A DNA stretch of 40,606 nucleotides from JAZFYD01 sp036443405 (lineage in GTDB: Bacteria > Planctomycetota > PLA2), in the NCBI GenBank assembly GCA_036443405.1, contig JAZFYD010000184.1, forward strand, positions 1 to 40,606. Reading direction: 5' to 3'. The notes beneath the pieces are model-generated. The model was not told the DNA's origin. It did no database searches and was given only the letters and a program-made list of their open reading frames with translations. Made by a program: the position numbers and the translations under genes. Shown here one piece after another: positions 33,351-39,915 of the stretch (position 1 is its first letter; every line of letters begins with the position of its first letter).

Positions 33351-34255
33351 TCGCGATCGGTTCGTTCGACTCGGATCGCGCCGCCGCGCTCGAGACACCA
33401 GGTCTCACCGCCGGGGGTCCTGTGCCGACGCCCGGTGCGGCCCGCCCGCAGAAAATCGTGAAGCGATCCGTACGCGTTTCTTGTGAGCGGCGGGCCCGGC
33501 TGCCCCGCGGCGCCACGGAGCACCTCCACCAGGTAGGGAAAACTGGAGGGAGGCTCCCCGAGCAGGGTCGCGCGCACGGCGTCCGGCGCCCGGGCGTTGG
33601 CGCGCTCCTCGAGCGTGCTTCGCAGCGCCGCGGCGGATTGAGCCAAGCCGCAGAGCAGCGGCACGGGGTCTTCTCCCAGCAGGCGCGCGAGAGCGGGCAT
33701 GAGCAGCGCGCGCAACCGGGCCCGCCGCTGTCCGCAACTTCGGTTCGTCGGGTCGCTCACGCTGCGGATGAGAGCGCCGTGGGCACGCAGGTCGGCACGC
33801 CGAACGTCCAGAGCGGGGCGCAACCGGCGATGCCCACCGATCGTCACCGCGGGGCGCAACGAGGCGAGCCCGCGCAGGCCGCTGCCGCGCCAGAGATTCA
33901 GGAGGATGGTCTCCGCCAAATCGTCGGCGCTGTGGGCCAGTGCGATCCCCACACAGCCGTGTTTGTCCGCCACGCGGTAGAGCGCCTCGTAGCGCGCGTT
34001 GCGTGCCGATGCCTCGCTCTGACCGCATGTGAGGCGCACGCGGTGAAGCGGTCGACCAAGCGCGGCAGCAGCCTGCACGACGAGCGCCCGCTCCGCTCGG
34101 CTCGCAGTGACCCCGCGCAGACGGTGGTCGCAATAAGCGAGGTGGATATCGTGGCCGTTGAGTGCCGCGGCCAACCCCACCGAGTCGGGCCCGCCGGAAA
34201 ACGCGAGGAGGATTCTGCCGGGCGGGAGGGGGTGCACACGAAGAGCGTATCGCAT
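33347..34255 (-). CDS. tilS: tRNA(Ile)-lysidine synthetase TilS
   Basis: The 302-residue protein has the PP-loop ATP pyrophosphatase motif SGGPDS (20-25) in RILLAFSGGPDSVGLAAAL, followed by CDHRLRG, EASARNARYEALYRVAD and GIALAHSADDLAETILLNLWRGSGLRGL, all typical of TilS. It converts cytidine 34 of tRNA-Ile(CAU) to lysidine using ATP and lysine, so that AUA codons are read as Ile. The C-terminal region is shorter than in E. coli TilS. The ATG at 34255 is chosen because it starts MRYALRVHPLPPGRILLAF; the open frame extends 25 codons further but over the gap promoter. The stop codon lies in the edge of repeat element A. Confidence 0.93.
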   Translation of the reverse strand: MRYALRVHPLPPGRILLAFSGGPDSVGLAAALNGHDIHLAYCDHRLRGVTASRAERALVVQAAAALGRPLHRVRLTCGQSEASARNARYEALYRVADKHGCVGIALAHSADDLAETILLNLWRGSGLRGLASLRPAVTIGGHRRLRPALDVRRADLRAHGALIRSVSDPTNRSCGQRRARLRALLMPALARLLGEDPVPLLCGLAQSAAALRSTLEERANARAPDAVRATLLGEPPSSFPYLVEVLRGAAGQPGPPLTRNAYGSLHDFLRAGRTGRRHRTPGGETWCLERGGAIRVERTDRD

Positions 34256-34289
34256 CGACACCCGGACCTGCGCGACCGGCCGGCGAAAG

Positions 34290-34318
34290 CTGACGGGAAA
34301 CGGCGGAAGGCGTAGGAT
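34290..34318 (+). promoter_or_regulatory. promoter of gap-pgk
   Basis: CTGACG (34290-34295), a 17-nt spacer and TAGGAT (34313-34318), giving a leader of about 57 nt with AGGAG eight bases before the gap ATG. Confidence 0.5.
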
Positions 34319-34381
34319 TGCCGCTCCCACCGGCTCCGGGACAGGTCAGGGACGTGTTCGCCGGCGGGCAGGAGACCAGCC

Positions 34382-35377
34382 ATGATCAAGATCGGAATCA
34401 ACGGATTCGGGCGCATCGGCCGCGCCGTCTTTCGCATCGCGGAAAAAAGCGACGACGTCGAAGTGGTCGGCATCAACGACCTGACCAAGAACGAGACGTT
34501 GGCGCATCTTCTGCGGTACGACTCGGTCATGGGCCGGTTCGATGGTGTGGTCACCGCCGAAGAGGGTGAGCTGATCGTGGACGGCCGGAGCATCTCCAGC
34601 ACGTCGGAACGTGATCCGAAACAGATCCCGTGGGGGAAGCTCGGCGCCCAGGTCATCATCGAGGCCACGGGTGTCTTCCGCGAGCGCGCGCAGTGCGCGA
34701 TGCATCTACAGGCGGGCGCCAAGGCCGTCGTGCTCACGGTTCCGAGCAAGGACGAGGTCGACGCGATCGTGGTTTTGGGCGTGAACGACGACGCGCTCAA
34801 GCCCGAGCACGAGATCGTCTCGAACGCGTCCTGCACAACGAACTGCCTCGCTCCGATCGTCAAGGTGCTGCACGACACGTTCGGCATCGAAAAGGGCGTG
34901 ATGAACACGATCCACGCGTACACCAACGATCAGCCGACCGTGGACTCGCTGCACTCCGATCTTCGCCGGGCGCGCGCCGCCGCGATCAACATCATTCCGA
35001 CCACGACGGGTGCGGCCCGGGCGGTCGGCAAGGTGATTCCGGAACTCGCCGGCAAGCTCGACGGATTTGCGCTGCGGGTTCCCGTACCGAACGGATCCGT
35101 CGTCGACCTCTCCGCACATCTTTCGAAGAACGCGACCCCCGCCGAGATCAACGCGGCCCTGCGCGAAGCAGCGGAAGGCCCGATGCGCGGCATCCTTCAG
35201 TACACCGAGGATCCGATCGTCTCGAGCGACATCATCGGGACCCCGTACTCCTGCACGATCGACGCACAGCTCACGATGGTGCAGGGGGGCAACCTCGCGA
35301 AGGTCGTCGGCTGGTACGACAACGAGTGGGGCTACTCGAACCGCGTCGTGGACCTCGTCCGTCGGGTCGCGGGTTGA
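34382..35377 (+). CDS. gap: glyceraldehyde-3-phosphate dehydrogenase, type I
   Basis: The 331-residue enzyme of glycolysis/gluconeogenesis forms 1,3-bisphosphoglycerate from glyceraldehyde-3-phosphate. The NAD-binding GINGFGRIGRAVFR (5-18) carries Asn/Asp-type determinants in VGINDLTKNETLAHLLRYDS. Catalytic Cys151 is in SNASCTTNCLAP, followed by TIHAYTNDQPTVDSLHSDLRRARAAAINIIPTTTGAA and the terminal WYDNEWGYSNRVVDLV. Asp33 in the cofactor loop (INDL) suggests NAD rather than NADP. The ATG has AGGAG eight bases upstream. Its stop shares a base with the pgk ATG (TGATG at 35375-35379), so the two are translationally coupled. Confidence 0.98.
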   Translation: MIKIGINGFGRIGRAVFRIAEKSDDVEVVGINDLTKNETLAHLLRYDSVMGRFDGVVTAEEGELIVDGRSISSTSERDPKQIPWGKLGAQVIIEATGVFRERAQCAMHLQAGAKAVVLTVPSKDEVDAIVVLGVNDDALKPEHEIVSNASCTTNCLAPIVKVLHDTFGIEKGVMNTIHAYTNDQPTVDSLHSDLRRARAAAINIIPTTTGAARAVGKVIPELAGKLDGFALRVPVPNGSVVDLSAHLSKNATPAEINAALREAAEGPMRGILQYTEDPIVSSDIIGTPYSCTIDAQLTMVQGGNLAKVVGWYDNEWGYSNRVVDLVRRVAG

Positions 35378-36561
35378 TGCGCCTGGAGGACCTCCCGGTC
35401 GAAAACCGCCGCGTCTTCGTGCGCGTCGACTTCAACGTTCCGTTGGAGAACGGTCGTGTCACCGACGACGGGCGCATCCGCGCGGCGCTGCCGACGGTCG
35501 AGTTCCTTCGGGACAAGGGTGCGCGCGTCATTCTTGGAAGCCATCTCGGGCGCCCCAAGGGCGAACCCGACGACGCGTTTCGGATGACGCCGGTGGCCGG
35601 GGCGCTCGCGAACCTCACCGAGGGACGGGTTGTGACCTCCTCCGACTGTGTCGGCGACGAGGCGCAAAGTCGCGCCGACGCCCTGGCGCCCGGTGAGATC
35701 CTGCTGCTCGAAAACCTGCGCTTCCACGCGGGTGAGAAGAAAAACGACCCGGAATTTGCCGCCGCGCTGAACGCGCTCTGCGACGTCTACGTGAACGACG
35801 CGTTCGGGACCTGTCATCGCGCGCATGCGTCGGTGGACGGATTGCCGCGCCGCGTCGCCGAGAAGGCGGGCGGGTTTTTGGTGCAGAAAGAGATCGACAC
35901 CTTCGCGCGCGTGCTCGAGAACCCGGCGCGTCCGTTCGTGGCGGTGCTCGGCGGCGCCAAGGTTGTCGACAAGATCCCCGTGCTCGAAAACCTGGTCGAG
36001 AAGGTCAACGCGATCATCGTCGGCGGCGGGATGGCCTACACGTTCCTCAAAGCCCAAGGCATCCCCGTGGGCGCCTCGCGCGTCGAGGAGGGTCTGCTGG
36101 AAACGGCAGCCCGCATCCTGCGCAGCGCGCGCGAGAAGGGCGTCGAGGTGATGCTGCCGTCGGACCACGTTGCGGCGCAGACATTCGCCGCCGATGCGCC
36201 GCCGCGCGTGTTCGAGTCGCCGGAGATCGAGGACGGTTGGATGGGCCTCGACATCGGCCCGGGGAGCATCCGGCGCTACGCGACACGCGTCGAGGGCGCC
36301 GGAACGGTGATCTGGAACGGCCCCATGGGCGTGTTCGAGTGGGACGCGTTCGGTGCCGGGACCAAGGCTTTGGCGGGCGCGATGGCCGCGTGCGCCGGCA
36401 CAACGGTCGTCGGCGGCGGCGACAGCGCGGCCGCGATCCGGCGCTTCGGTCACGCCGATGCGGTGACCCACGTCAGCACGGGCGGCGGAGCGTCGCTCGA
36501 ACTGCTCGAGGGAAAGGTGCTGCCCGGTTTGGCGGCCCTGAGTTCAGACCCCGTCACATAG
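35377..36561 (+). CDS. pgk: phosphoglycerate kinase
   Basis: The 394-residue enzyme transfers phosphate between 1,3-bisphosphoglycerate and ADP in glycolysis. Substrate-binding text: VFVRVDFNVPLENGRVTDDGRI, LGSHLGRPKGEPD, LLLENLRFHAGEKKND, VYVNDAFGTCHRAHASVDG. Nucleotide side: VAVLGGAKVVDKIPVLENL, GGGMAYTFLKAQG, VIWNGPMGVFEWDAFGAGT, VVGGGDSAAAIRRFG and HVSTGGGASLELLEGK. All are typical and intact. It starts with the ATG that overlaps the gap stop codon by one base. Bacterial order gap-pgk is common. A HemJ/CopD-like gene follows after 10 nt and may share the transcript. Confidence 0.98.
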   Translation: MRLEDLPVENRRVFVRVDFNVPLENGRVTDDGRIRAALPTVEFLRDKGARVILGSHLGRPKGEPDDAFRMTPVAGALANLTEGRVVTSSDCVGDEAQSRADALAPGEILLLENLRFHAGEKKNDPEFAAALNALCDVYVNDAFGTCHRAHASVDGLPRRVAEKAGGFLVQKEIDTFARVLENPARPFVAVLGGAKVVDKIPVLENLVEKVNAIIVGGGMAYTFLKAQGIPVGASRVEEGLLETAARILRSAREKGVEVMLPSDHVAAQTFAADAPPRVFESPEIEDGWMGLDIGPGSIRRYATRVEGAGTVIWNGPMGVFEWDAFGAGTKALAGAMAACAGTTVVGGGDSAAAIRRFGHADAVTHVSTGGGASLELLEGKVLPGLAALSSDPVT

Positions 36562-36571
36562 GATCTCTCCC

Positions 36572-37042
36572 ATGCACTCGATATTGGCTGCCACGGACGC
36601 GTCGTTCACACAGGCGCCCGCGCTGTTGTTCTTCCACTTGCTCGGCCTGATCCTCTACATGGGGGGCTTCCTCGCGCTCAGCCGCTGGCTCGCGAAAGCG
36701 GTCCGGTTCGAATCGGCCGACGCCCGCACCGAGGCCTATCGCGTCCTGAAGCGCATGCACAAATTCGTGGACTGGCCCGGCCTCGGTATGGCCGTGCTCA
36801 CCGGCTTGTACATGCTCATGGTCGGGAACAAACACCAGGGCTACATGAAGGCGGGCTACTTCCACGTCAAGCTGACCTGTGTAATCGTTCTGATTGTGTG
36901 CGACGTGATCGTGACGCGAAAGCTGTTCGCGCTGAAGGGCGACGGTGAACAGCCGAGCGCGACCGCGTTCCGCGTGATCCACGGTGTCGCCGGCCTCGCG
37001 CTGATCGGCATCCTCGCCGCGATGACCTTCGGCCGCGCCTGA
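36572..37042 (+). CDS. HemJ/CopD-like four-helix membrane protein
   Basis: The 156-residue protein has four hydrophobic helices. The N-terminal FFHLLGLILYMGGFLALSRWL has a helix-embedded His22. A central RMHKFVDWPGLGMAVLTGLYML follows, then GYFHVKLTCVIVLIVCDVIV with the H-x-K-L motif (His98, Lys100), and a last helix GVAGLALIGILAAM. This layout fits HemJ (UPF0093), an oxygen-independent-type protoporphyrinogen IX oxidase, or the related CopD family. The conserved His and H-x-K-L favour HemJ. It lies 10 nt after pgk, without a clear SD. Its TGA stop is part of the left edge of repeat element B. The hemA cluster is elsewhere in the window. Confidence 0.65.
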   Translation: MHSILAATDASFTQAPALLFFHLLGLILYMGGFLALSRWLAKAVRFESADARTEAYRVLKRMHKFVDWPGLGMAVLTGLYMLMVGNKHQGYMKAGYFHVKLTCVIVLIVCDVIVTRKLFALKGDGEQPSATAFRVIHGVAGLALIGILAAMTFGRA

Positions 37043-37363
37043 GTTGCGCCTGCGGGCGCGCTCGAAGAGGAAGAGTAACCGCAGAGGCGCAGAGGTCCGA
37101 ACCGTACGCGCCATCCGCGTTAGCGGATGGGCCGGCAATACTGACGGAGGCGCTTCTCCGAAAACGCACCGACCCCGAGCGAGCGTGCCCGTGAAGCTGG
37201 AAAAAATGGAAAGAGGAGTAGCGTCGGACGCGCCTGCCTTACCCCTTTTTCCTTTCGTTCGAAGTCTCCCGGCCAGCGGCGGTTCAGCGCAGGAACGCCT
37301 CCGTGAACCTCTGCCTTCCCCTCCGTGTCTCTGTCGTAATTCTTCTTCTTAAGCGATGCCCAG
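37039..37363. repeat. inverted-repeat element, copy B, carrying a hairpin-repeat insertion
   Basis: This fills the 306-nt gap between the convergent HemJ-like gene and the anchored-protein gene; no gene is seen in it. The left edge CTGAGTTGCGCC overlaps the HemJ-like stop; the arm AAGAGTAACCGCAGAGGCG follows. The right arm is GTGTCTCTGTCGTAATTC and the right edge CTTAAGCGATGCCCAG. The arms are more diverged from each other than in A and C. The interior is collinear with A and C. Where A and C have AGGTTCA or AGGTGCA in the inner left arm, B has about 40 nt holding the hairpin CCATCCGC-GTTA-GCGGATGG. Similarity to copy C continues on the right (GCACCCAGTT) to about 37382, inside the neighbouring gene. 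Confidence 0.85.
37109..37145. repeat. single small hairpin repeat inserted in element B
   Basis: CCATCCGC-GTTA-GCGGATGG (37111-37130) is an 8-bp perfect stem with a 4-nt loop, followed by GCCGGCAATACTGA. This matches the 3' flank of the gspD/gspE array units (GCCGGAATCACTGA), while its stem sequence differs but stays paired. It interrupts the inner left arm of the inverted-repeat element. Confidence 0.85.
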
Positions 37364-37822
37364 AGACTGCACCCAGTTAGCAAACCAGCCTTGCGGTTTT
37401 AGCCACACCGTGATGCGGCCGCGCAGGGCGGGAGCGTCCTTGGTCGTGGAGACGTCGTAGCTTCCGGCATTTTTGAACGCGCCATCCCGTGCGGGTGTGA
37501 GCGCGGTGCGCGGAACCAAGAGCACGTCCCAGCGACCCGCCCGGAAACGGTGGGTCGAAAGCAGCGCGGCCTCGCGCTCCTTCGCTTTGGTCCCGAGCTG
37601 TTCCCTCAATTCGTTGGCGCGACTCGCCGCCTGATCGGTGATCTTCCGCAGCTCCGCCTCGATGTAGCGCTCCTCGAGCGTCAGCGCCACATCGTCCCGA
37701 CGCCGGTTCTCCTGGAACCGGACGCATGCCTGCCGGAGCGCGTGGTCCGACGGGGCCTTCGCCCAAACCCAGGCGCCAAGCAGAAATATGACCGCCAAAG
37801 GCGGCAGGATCCACCGTTTCAC
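37349..37822 (-). CDS. small membrane-anchored or exported protein of unknown function
   Basis: The 157-residue protein opens with a signal/anchor (MKRWILPPLAVIFLLGAWVW). A charged helical region follows (RFQENRRRDDVALTLEERYIEAELRKITDQAASRANELREQL), probably coiled coil, and then beta-rich text (GRWDVLLVPRTALTP, PALRGRITVWLKPQGWF). No family is recognised. The start is GTG at 37822. On the minus strand TAAAGT ends six bases before it, another near-leaderless arrangement, back to back with the rpe promoter. The last residues (WVQSLGIA) and the stop are encoded by the edge of repeat element B, so the original C-terminus may have been replaced. Similar text (ANWV-S) is decipherable beside copy C. 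Confidence 0.6.
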   Translation of the reverse strand: MKRWILPPLAVIFLLGAWVWAKAPSDHALRQACVRFQENRRRDDVALTLEERYIEAELRKITDQAASRANELREQLGTKAKEREAALLSTHRFRAGRWDVLLVPRTALTPARDGAFKNAGSYDVSTTKDAPALRGRITVWLKPQGWFANWVQSLGIA

Positions 37823-37828
37823 GCGATC

Positions 37829-37834
37829 ACTTTA
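37829..37834 (-). promoter_or_regulatory. possible -10 element TAAAGT for the minus-strand gene divergent from rpe
   Basis: On the minus strand TAAAGT is followed by GATCGC and the GTG at 37822. It overlaps the weak -35 region of the rpe promoter, so the two divergent promoters would compete in a 45-nt gap. Confidence 0.3.
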
Positions 37835-37854
37835 AGCCGCCCGGCCCACACGGG

Positions 37855-37860
37855 TAGAAT
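37855..37860 (+). promoter_or_regulatory. -10 element TAGAAT of rpe; predicts a leaderless mRNA
   Basis: TAGAAT is followed by CCCGCCC (7 nt) and the GTG start at 37868, the same spacing as at tatA. TTTAAG at 37831-37836 is a weak -35 with 18-nt spacing. No Shine-Dalgarno sequence can fit. Confidence 0.55.
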
Positions 37861-37867
37861 CCCGCCC

Positions 37868-38506
37868 GTGGTCAAGATCGCACCCAGCCTCCTCAGCGCC
37901 GATTTCGGACGCCTGCGCGAGGAGATCGAGTCCGTCACAACCGGCGGCGCCGATCTCCTGCACCTGGACGTCATGGACGGGCACTTCGTGCCCAACCTCA
38001 CCTTCGGGCCGTTCATCGTCGAGTCGATCCGCAAGCTCACCGAGCTGCCGTTGGATTGCCATTTGATGATCGAGAACCCGCTCGAGTACGGACCGCGGTT
38101 CGCCAAGGCGGGCGCGGACATCGTGACGTTTCACGTCGAGGTGGATCAGGATCCCGCGGCGGTGTTCGATGCGATCGAACAAGAGGGCGCGAAGGCCGGC
38201 ATGGTCGTGAATCCGGACACCGACATCGAGCGGCTCACGCCCTGGCTGGATCGCTGCGCGATGGTATTGGTCATGTCGGTGCACCCCGGATTCGGCGGTC
38301 AAAAGTTCATCCCCGAGGTGTTGGAGAAGATCCGGCGTCTGCGCGGCGAGATGAACTATTCCCGCGACATCCAGATCGATGGGGGCGTGAGCCCGGCGAC
38401 CGCCGCCGCCGTGAAGGACTCCGGCGCCAATGTGCTCGTCGCCGGCAGCGCGATCTTTGGACAGACGGACAGGCCGGGCGCAATTCGCGCCATCAGAAAC
38501 GCTTGA
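37868..38506 (+). CDS. rpe: ribulose-phosphate 3-epimerase
   Basis: The 212-residue TIM-barrel enzyme of the pentose phosphate pathway interconverts ribulose-5-phosphate and xylulose-5-phosphate. Motifs: KIAPSLLSADFGRLREEI, LLHLDVMDGHFVPNLTFGP (metal His and catalytic Asp in the DVMDG loop), DCHLMIENPLEY, VLVMSVHPGFGGQKFIPEVLEKI, and IQIDGGVSPATAAAVKDSGANVLVAGSAIFG with the second catalytic Asp. All are intact. The GTG at 37868 is chosen: it begins the family N-terminus and lies 7 nt after a TAGAAT -10 element; the longer open frame upstream is not coding. accD follows after 22 nt in the same direction. Confidence 0.97.
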   Translation: MVKIAPSLLSADFGRLREEIESVTTGGADLLHLDVMDGHFVPNLTFGPFIVESIRKLTELPLDCHLMIENPLEYGPRFAKAGADIVTFHVEVDQDPAAVFDAIEQEGAKAGMVVNPDTDIERLTPWLDRCAMVLVMSVHPGFGGQKFIPEVLEKIRRLRGEMNYSRDIQIDGGVSPATAAAVKDSGANVLVAGSAIFGQTDRPGAIRAIRNA

Positions 38507-38528
38507 CTTGATTCGGGAGGCTTGAGCC

Positions 38529-39392
38529 ATGGGTTGGAACTTCCGCAAGAAAAAGGACACGCCCGGCGGCCTGTGGACAAAGTGCCCGAGCTGCAGCGCG
38601 ATGCTCCAGGCCCGCACCCTCCAGAAGAACGTTTCCGTGTGTTCGGATTGCGGCCATCACTTTCGGATGGGGTCCGCGCAGCGCGTCGCGGCACACATCG
38701 ACGAGGGCACGTTTCAGGAGTTCGGCGCCGAATTGCTGCCCGGTGACCCGCTCGAGTTCGACGGCTACAGCGGCACGCTCAAGCGATCGCGGGACAGGAG
38801 CGGCCGGAACGAGGCCGCACTCGTCGGCACCGGCAAGCTCGACGGCATCGATCTGGTGTTCGGTTGTTTCGATTTCTCGTTTGTCGGCGGTTCGATGGGC
38901 GTCGTGGTGGGTGAGCGCATCACGATGGGCGCCGAGCACGCGCTCGACAACGAGTTGCCGTACATCGTCGTTTCGACGTCCGGTGGGGCACGGATGCAGG
39001 AGGGGGCGCTCTCCCTCATGCAGATGGCCAAGACCAGCGCCGCGATTGCCCGCATGGGCGAAGCCGGTTTGCCCTACATCAGTGTGTTGGCGGACCCGTG
39101 CACAGGCGGCGTCATCGCGTCGTTCGCGGCGCTTGGCGACGTCATCATCGCGGAGCCGAAGGCGCTGATCGGGTTCGCCGGTCCGCGCGTGATCCAAACC
39201 ACGATCGGGACACAGCTGCCCGAGGGATTCCAGCGCTCCGAGTTCCTTCTGGAGCGTGGTTTCATCGACCGCGTCGTGGCGCGCACGGATCTGAAGGCCG
39301 AACTCGCGGCGATCCTGCGCTTCACCATGGGCAAACGGCTGCCGCCGGAACCGATCGGGGCGAAGGCTCCGGAGCAATCTTCCGACGAATAG
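38529..39392 (+). CDS. accD: acetyl-CoA carboxylase carboxyltransferase subunit beta
   Basis: The 287-residue protein has the N-terminal zinc ribbon of AccD (Cys19, Cys22, Cys38, Cys41 in TKCPSCSAML and VCSDCGHHF). The crotonase-fold carboxyltransferase half contains FDFSFVGGSMGVVVGERI, YIVVSTSGGARMQEGALSLMQMAKTSAA, ISVLADPCTGGVIASFAALGD and ALIGFAGPRVIQTTIGTQLPEGFQRSEFLLERGFID. With AccA it transfers the carboxyl group from biotin to acetyl-CoA, giving malonyl-CoA for fatty acid synthesis. accA is not adjacent. The ATG at 38529 has GGGAGG nine bases upstream. It ends 11 nt before the left edge of repeat element C. Confidence 0.97.
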   Translation: MGWNFRKKKDTPGGLWTKCPSCSAMLQARTLQKNVSVCSDCGHHFRMGSAQRVAAHIDEGTFQEFGAELLPGDPLEFDGYSGTLKRSRDRSGRNEAALVGTGKLDGIDLVFGCFDFSFVGGSMGVVVGERITMGAEHALDNELPYIVVSTSGGARMQEGALSLMQMAKTSAAIARMGEAGLPYISVLADPCTGGVIASFAALGDVIIAEPKALIGFAGPRVIQTTIGTQLPEGFQRSEFLLERGFIDRVVARTDLKAELAAILRFTMGKRLPPEPIGAKAPEQSSDE

Positions 39393-39402
39393 GCCTAGGC
39401 GG

Positions 39403-39692
39403 CTGAGTTGCGCGGGCGGGCGCCATCGAAGAGGAAGAATTACCACAGAGGCACAGAGGTCCGAACCGAGGTGCACGGAGGCGTTGCTCCGAAAACGCAC
39501 AGTCCCCGAGCGAGCGTGCCGTGGACCAAGTGGAATAGAAAAGGGGAGCGCGCGAGACGCGCTTGCCTTTCCCCCCAAATTCATTCCCTCGAAGTCTCCC
39601 GGCCAGCCACGGTTCAGCGCAGGAACGCCTCCGTGCGCCTCTGATTTCCCTCTGTGCCTCTGTGGTAATTCTTCTTCTTGAACGACGCTCCG
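39403..39692. repeat. inverted-repeat element, copy C
   Basis: This occupies most of the 447-nt gap between accD and tRNA-Asn. The left edge CTGAGTTGCGCGGGCGGG is nearly identical to that of copy B. The arm ATTACCACAGAGGCACAGAG (left) has its exact complement at 39648-39670. Relative to copy A, two positions in the arm differ and the opposite arm carries the compensating change. Inner arms GAGGTGCACGGAGGCG and CGCCTCCGTGCGCCTC pair with one wobble. Similarity to the right flank of copy B runs to about 39711 (GCACCCAGTTGGC). The remaining part to 39783 shows nothing I can support. Confidence 0.85.
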
Positions 39693-39783
39693 GGACCGCA
39701 CCCAGTTGGCAGGCCAAAAAGTCTGGTGACAGCCGTGAGGATTCGAGGCGATCGTTGCTCTGAAACGCTCCGTGGCCCTGGGC

Positions 39784-39811
39784 TTGCCTAGCCGAAAGAC
39801 TGGCGTATAAA
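39784..39811 (+). promoter_or_regulatory. promoter of tRNA-Asn
   Basis: TTGCCT (39784-39789), 16-nt spacer, TATAAA (39806-39811), placing the start about 20 nt before the mature tRNA. Confidence 0.5.
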
Positions 39812-39839
39812 GACCGCTCAGTAATTCTCACGACAACAA

Positions 39840-39915
39840 TCCTCGGTAGCTCAGTTGGTAGAGCAAGCGGCTGTTAACCGCTGGGTAGTAGGTTCGAGTC
39901 CTACCCGAGGAGCCA
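39840..39915 (+). tRNA. tRNA-Asn, anticodon GTT, CCA encoded
   Basis: The 76-nt cloverleaf has acceptor stem TCCTCGG with CCGAGGA, D-arm GCTCAGTTGGTAGAGC, anticodon stem AGCGG/CCGCT around the loop CTGTTAA (anticodon GTT), T-arm GTAGGTTCGAGTCCTAC, discriminator G and an encoded CCA. A promoter lies upstream and a terminator immediately downstream, so it is a single-gene transcript. Confidence 0.97.

Noticed and set aside
33028..33516. minus-strand 162-codon frame over element A
   Set aside because: Repeat-derived sequence overlapping the tilS end in another frame.
33057..39692. insertion sequences
   Set aside because: The three elements carry no open frame resembling a transposase, and interiors are only about 150-190 bp.
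39322..39831. minus-strand 169-codon frame over accD's end and element C
   Set aside because: It covers the repeat element and antisense of accD; the translation is repeat-derived and has no domain.
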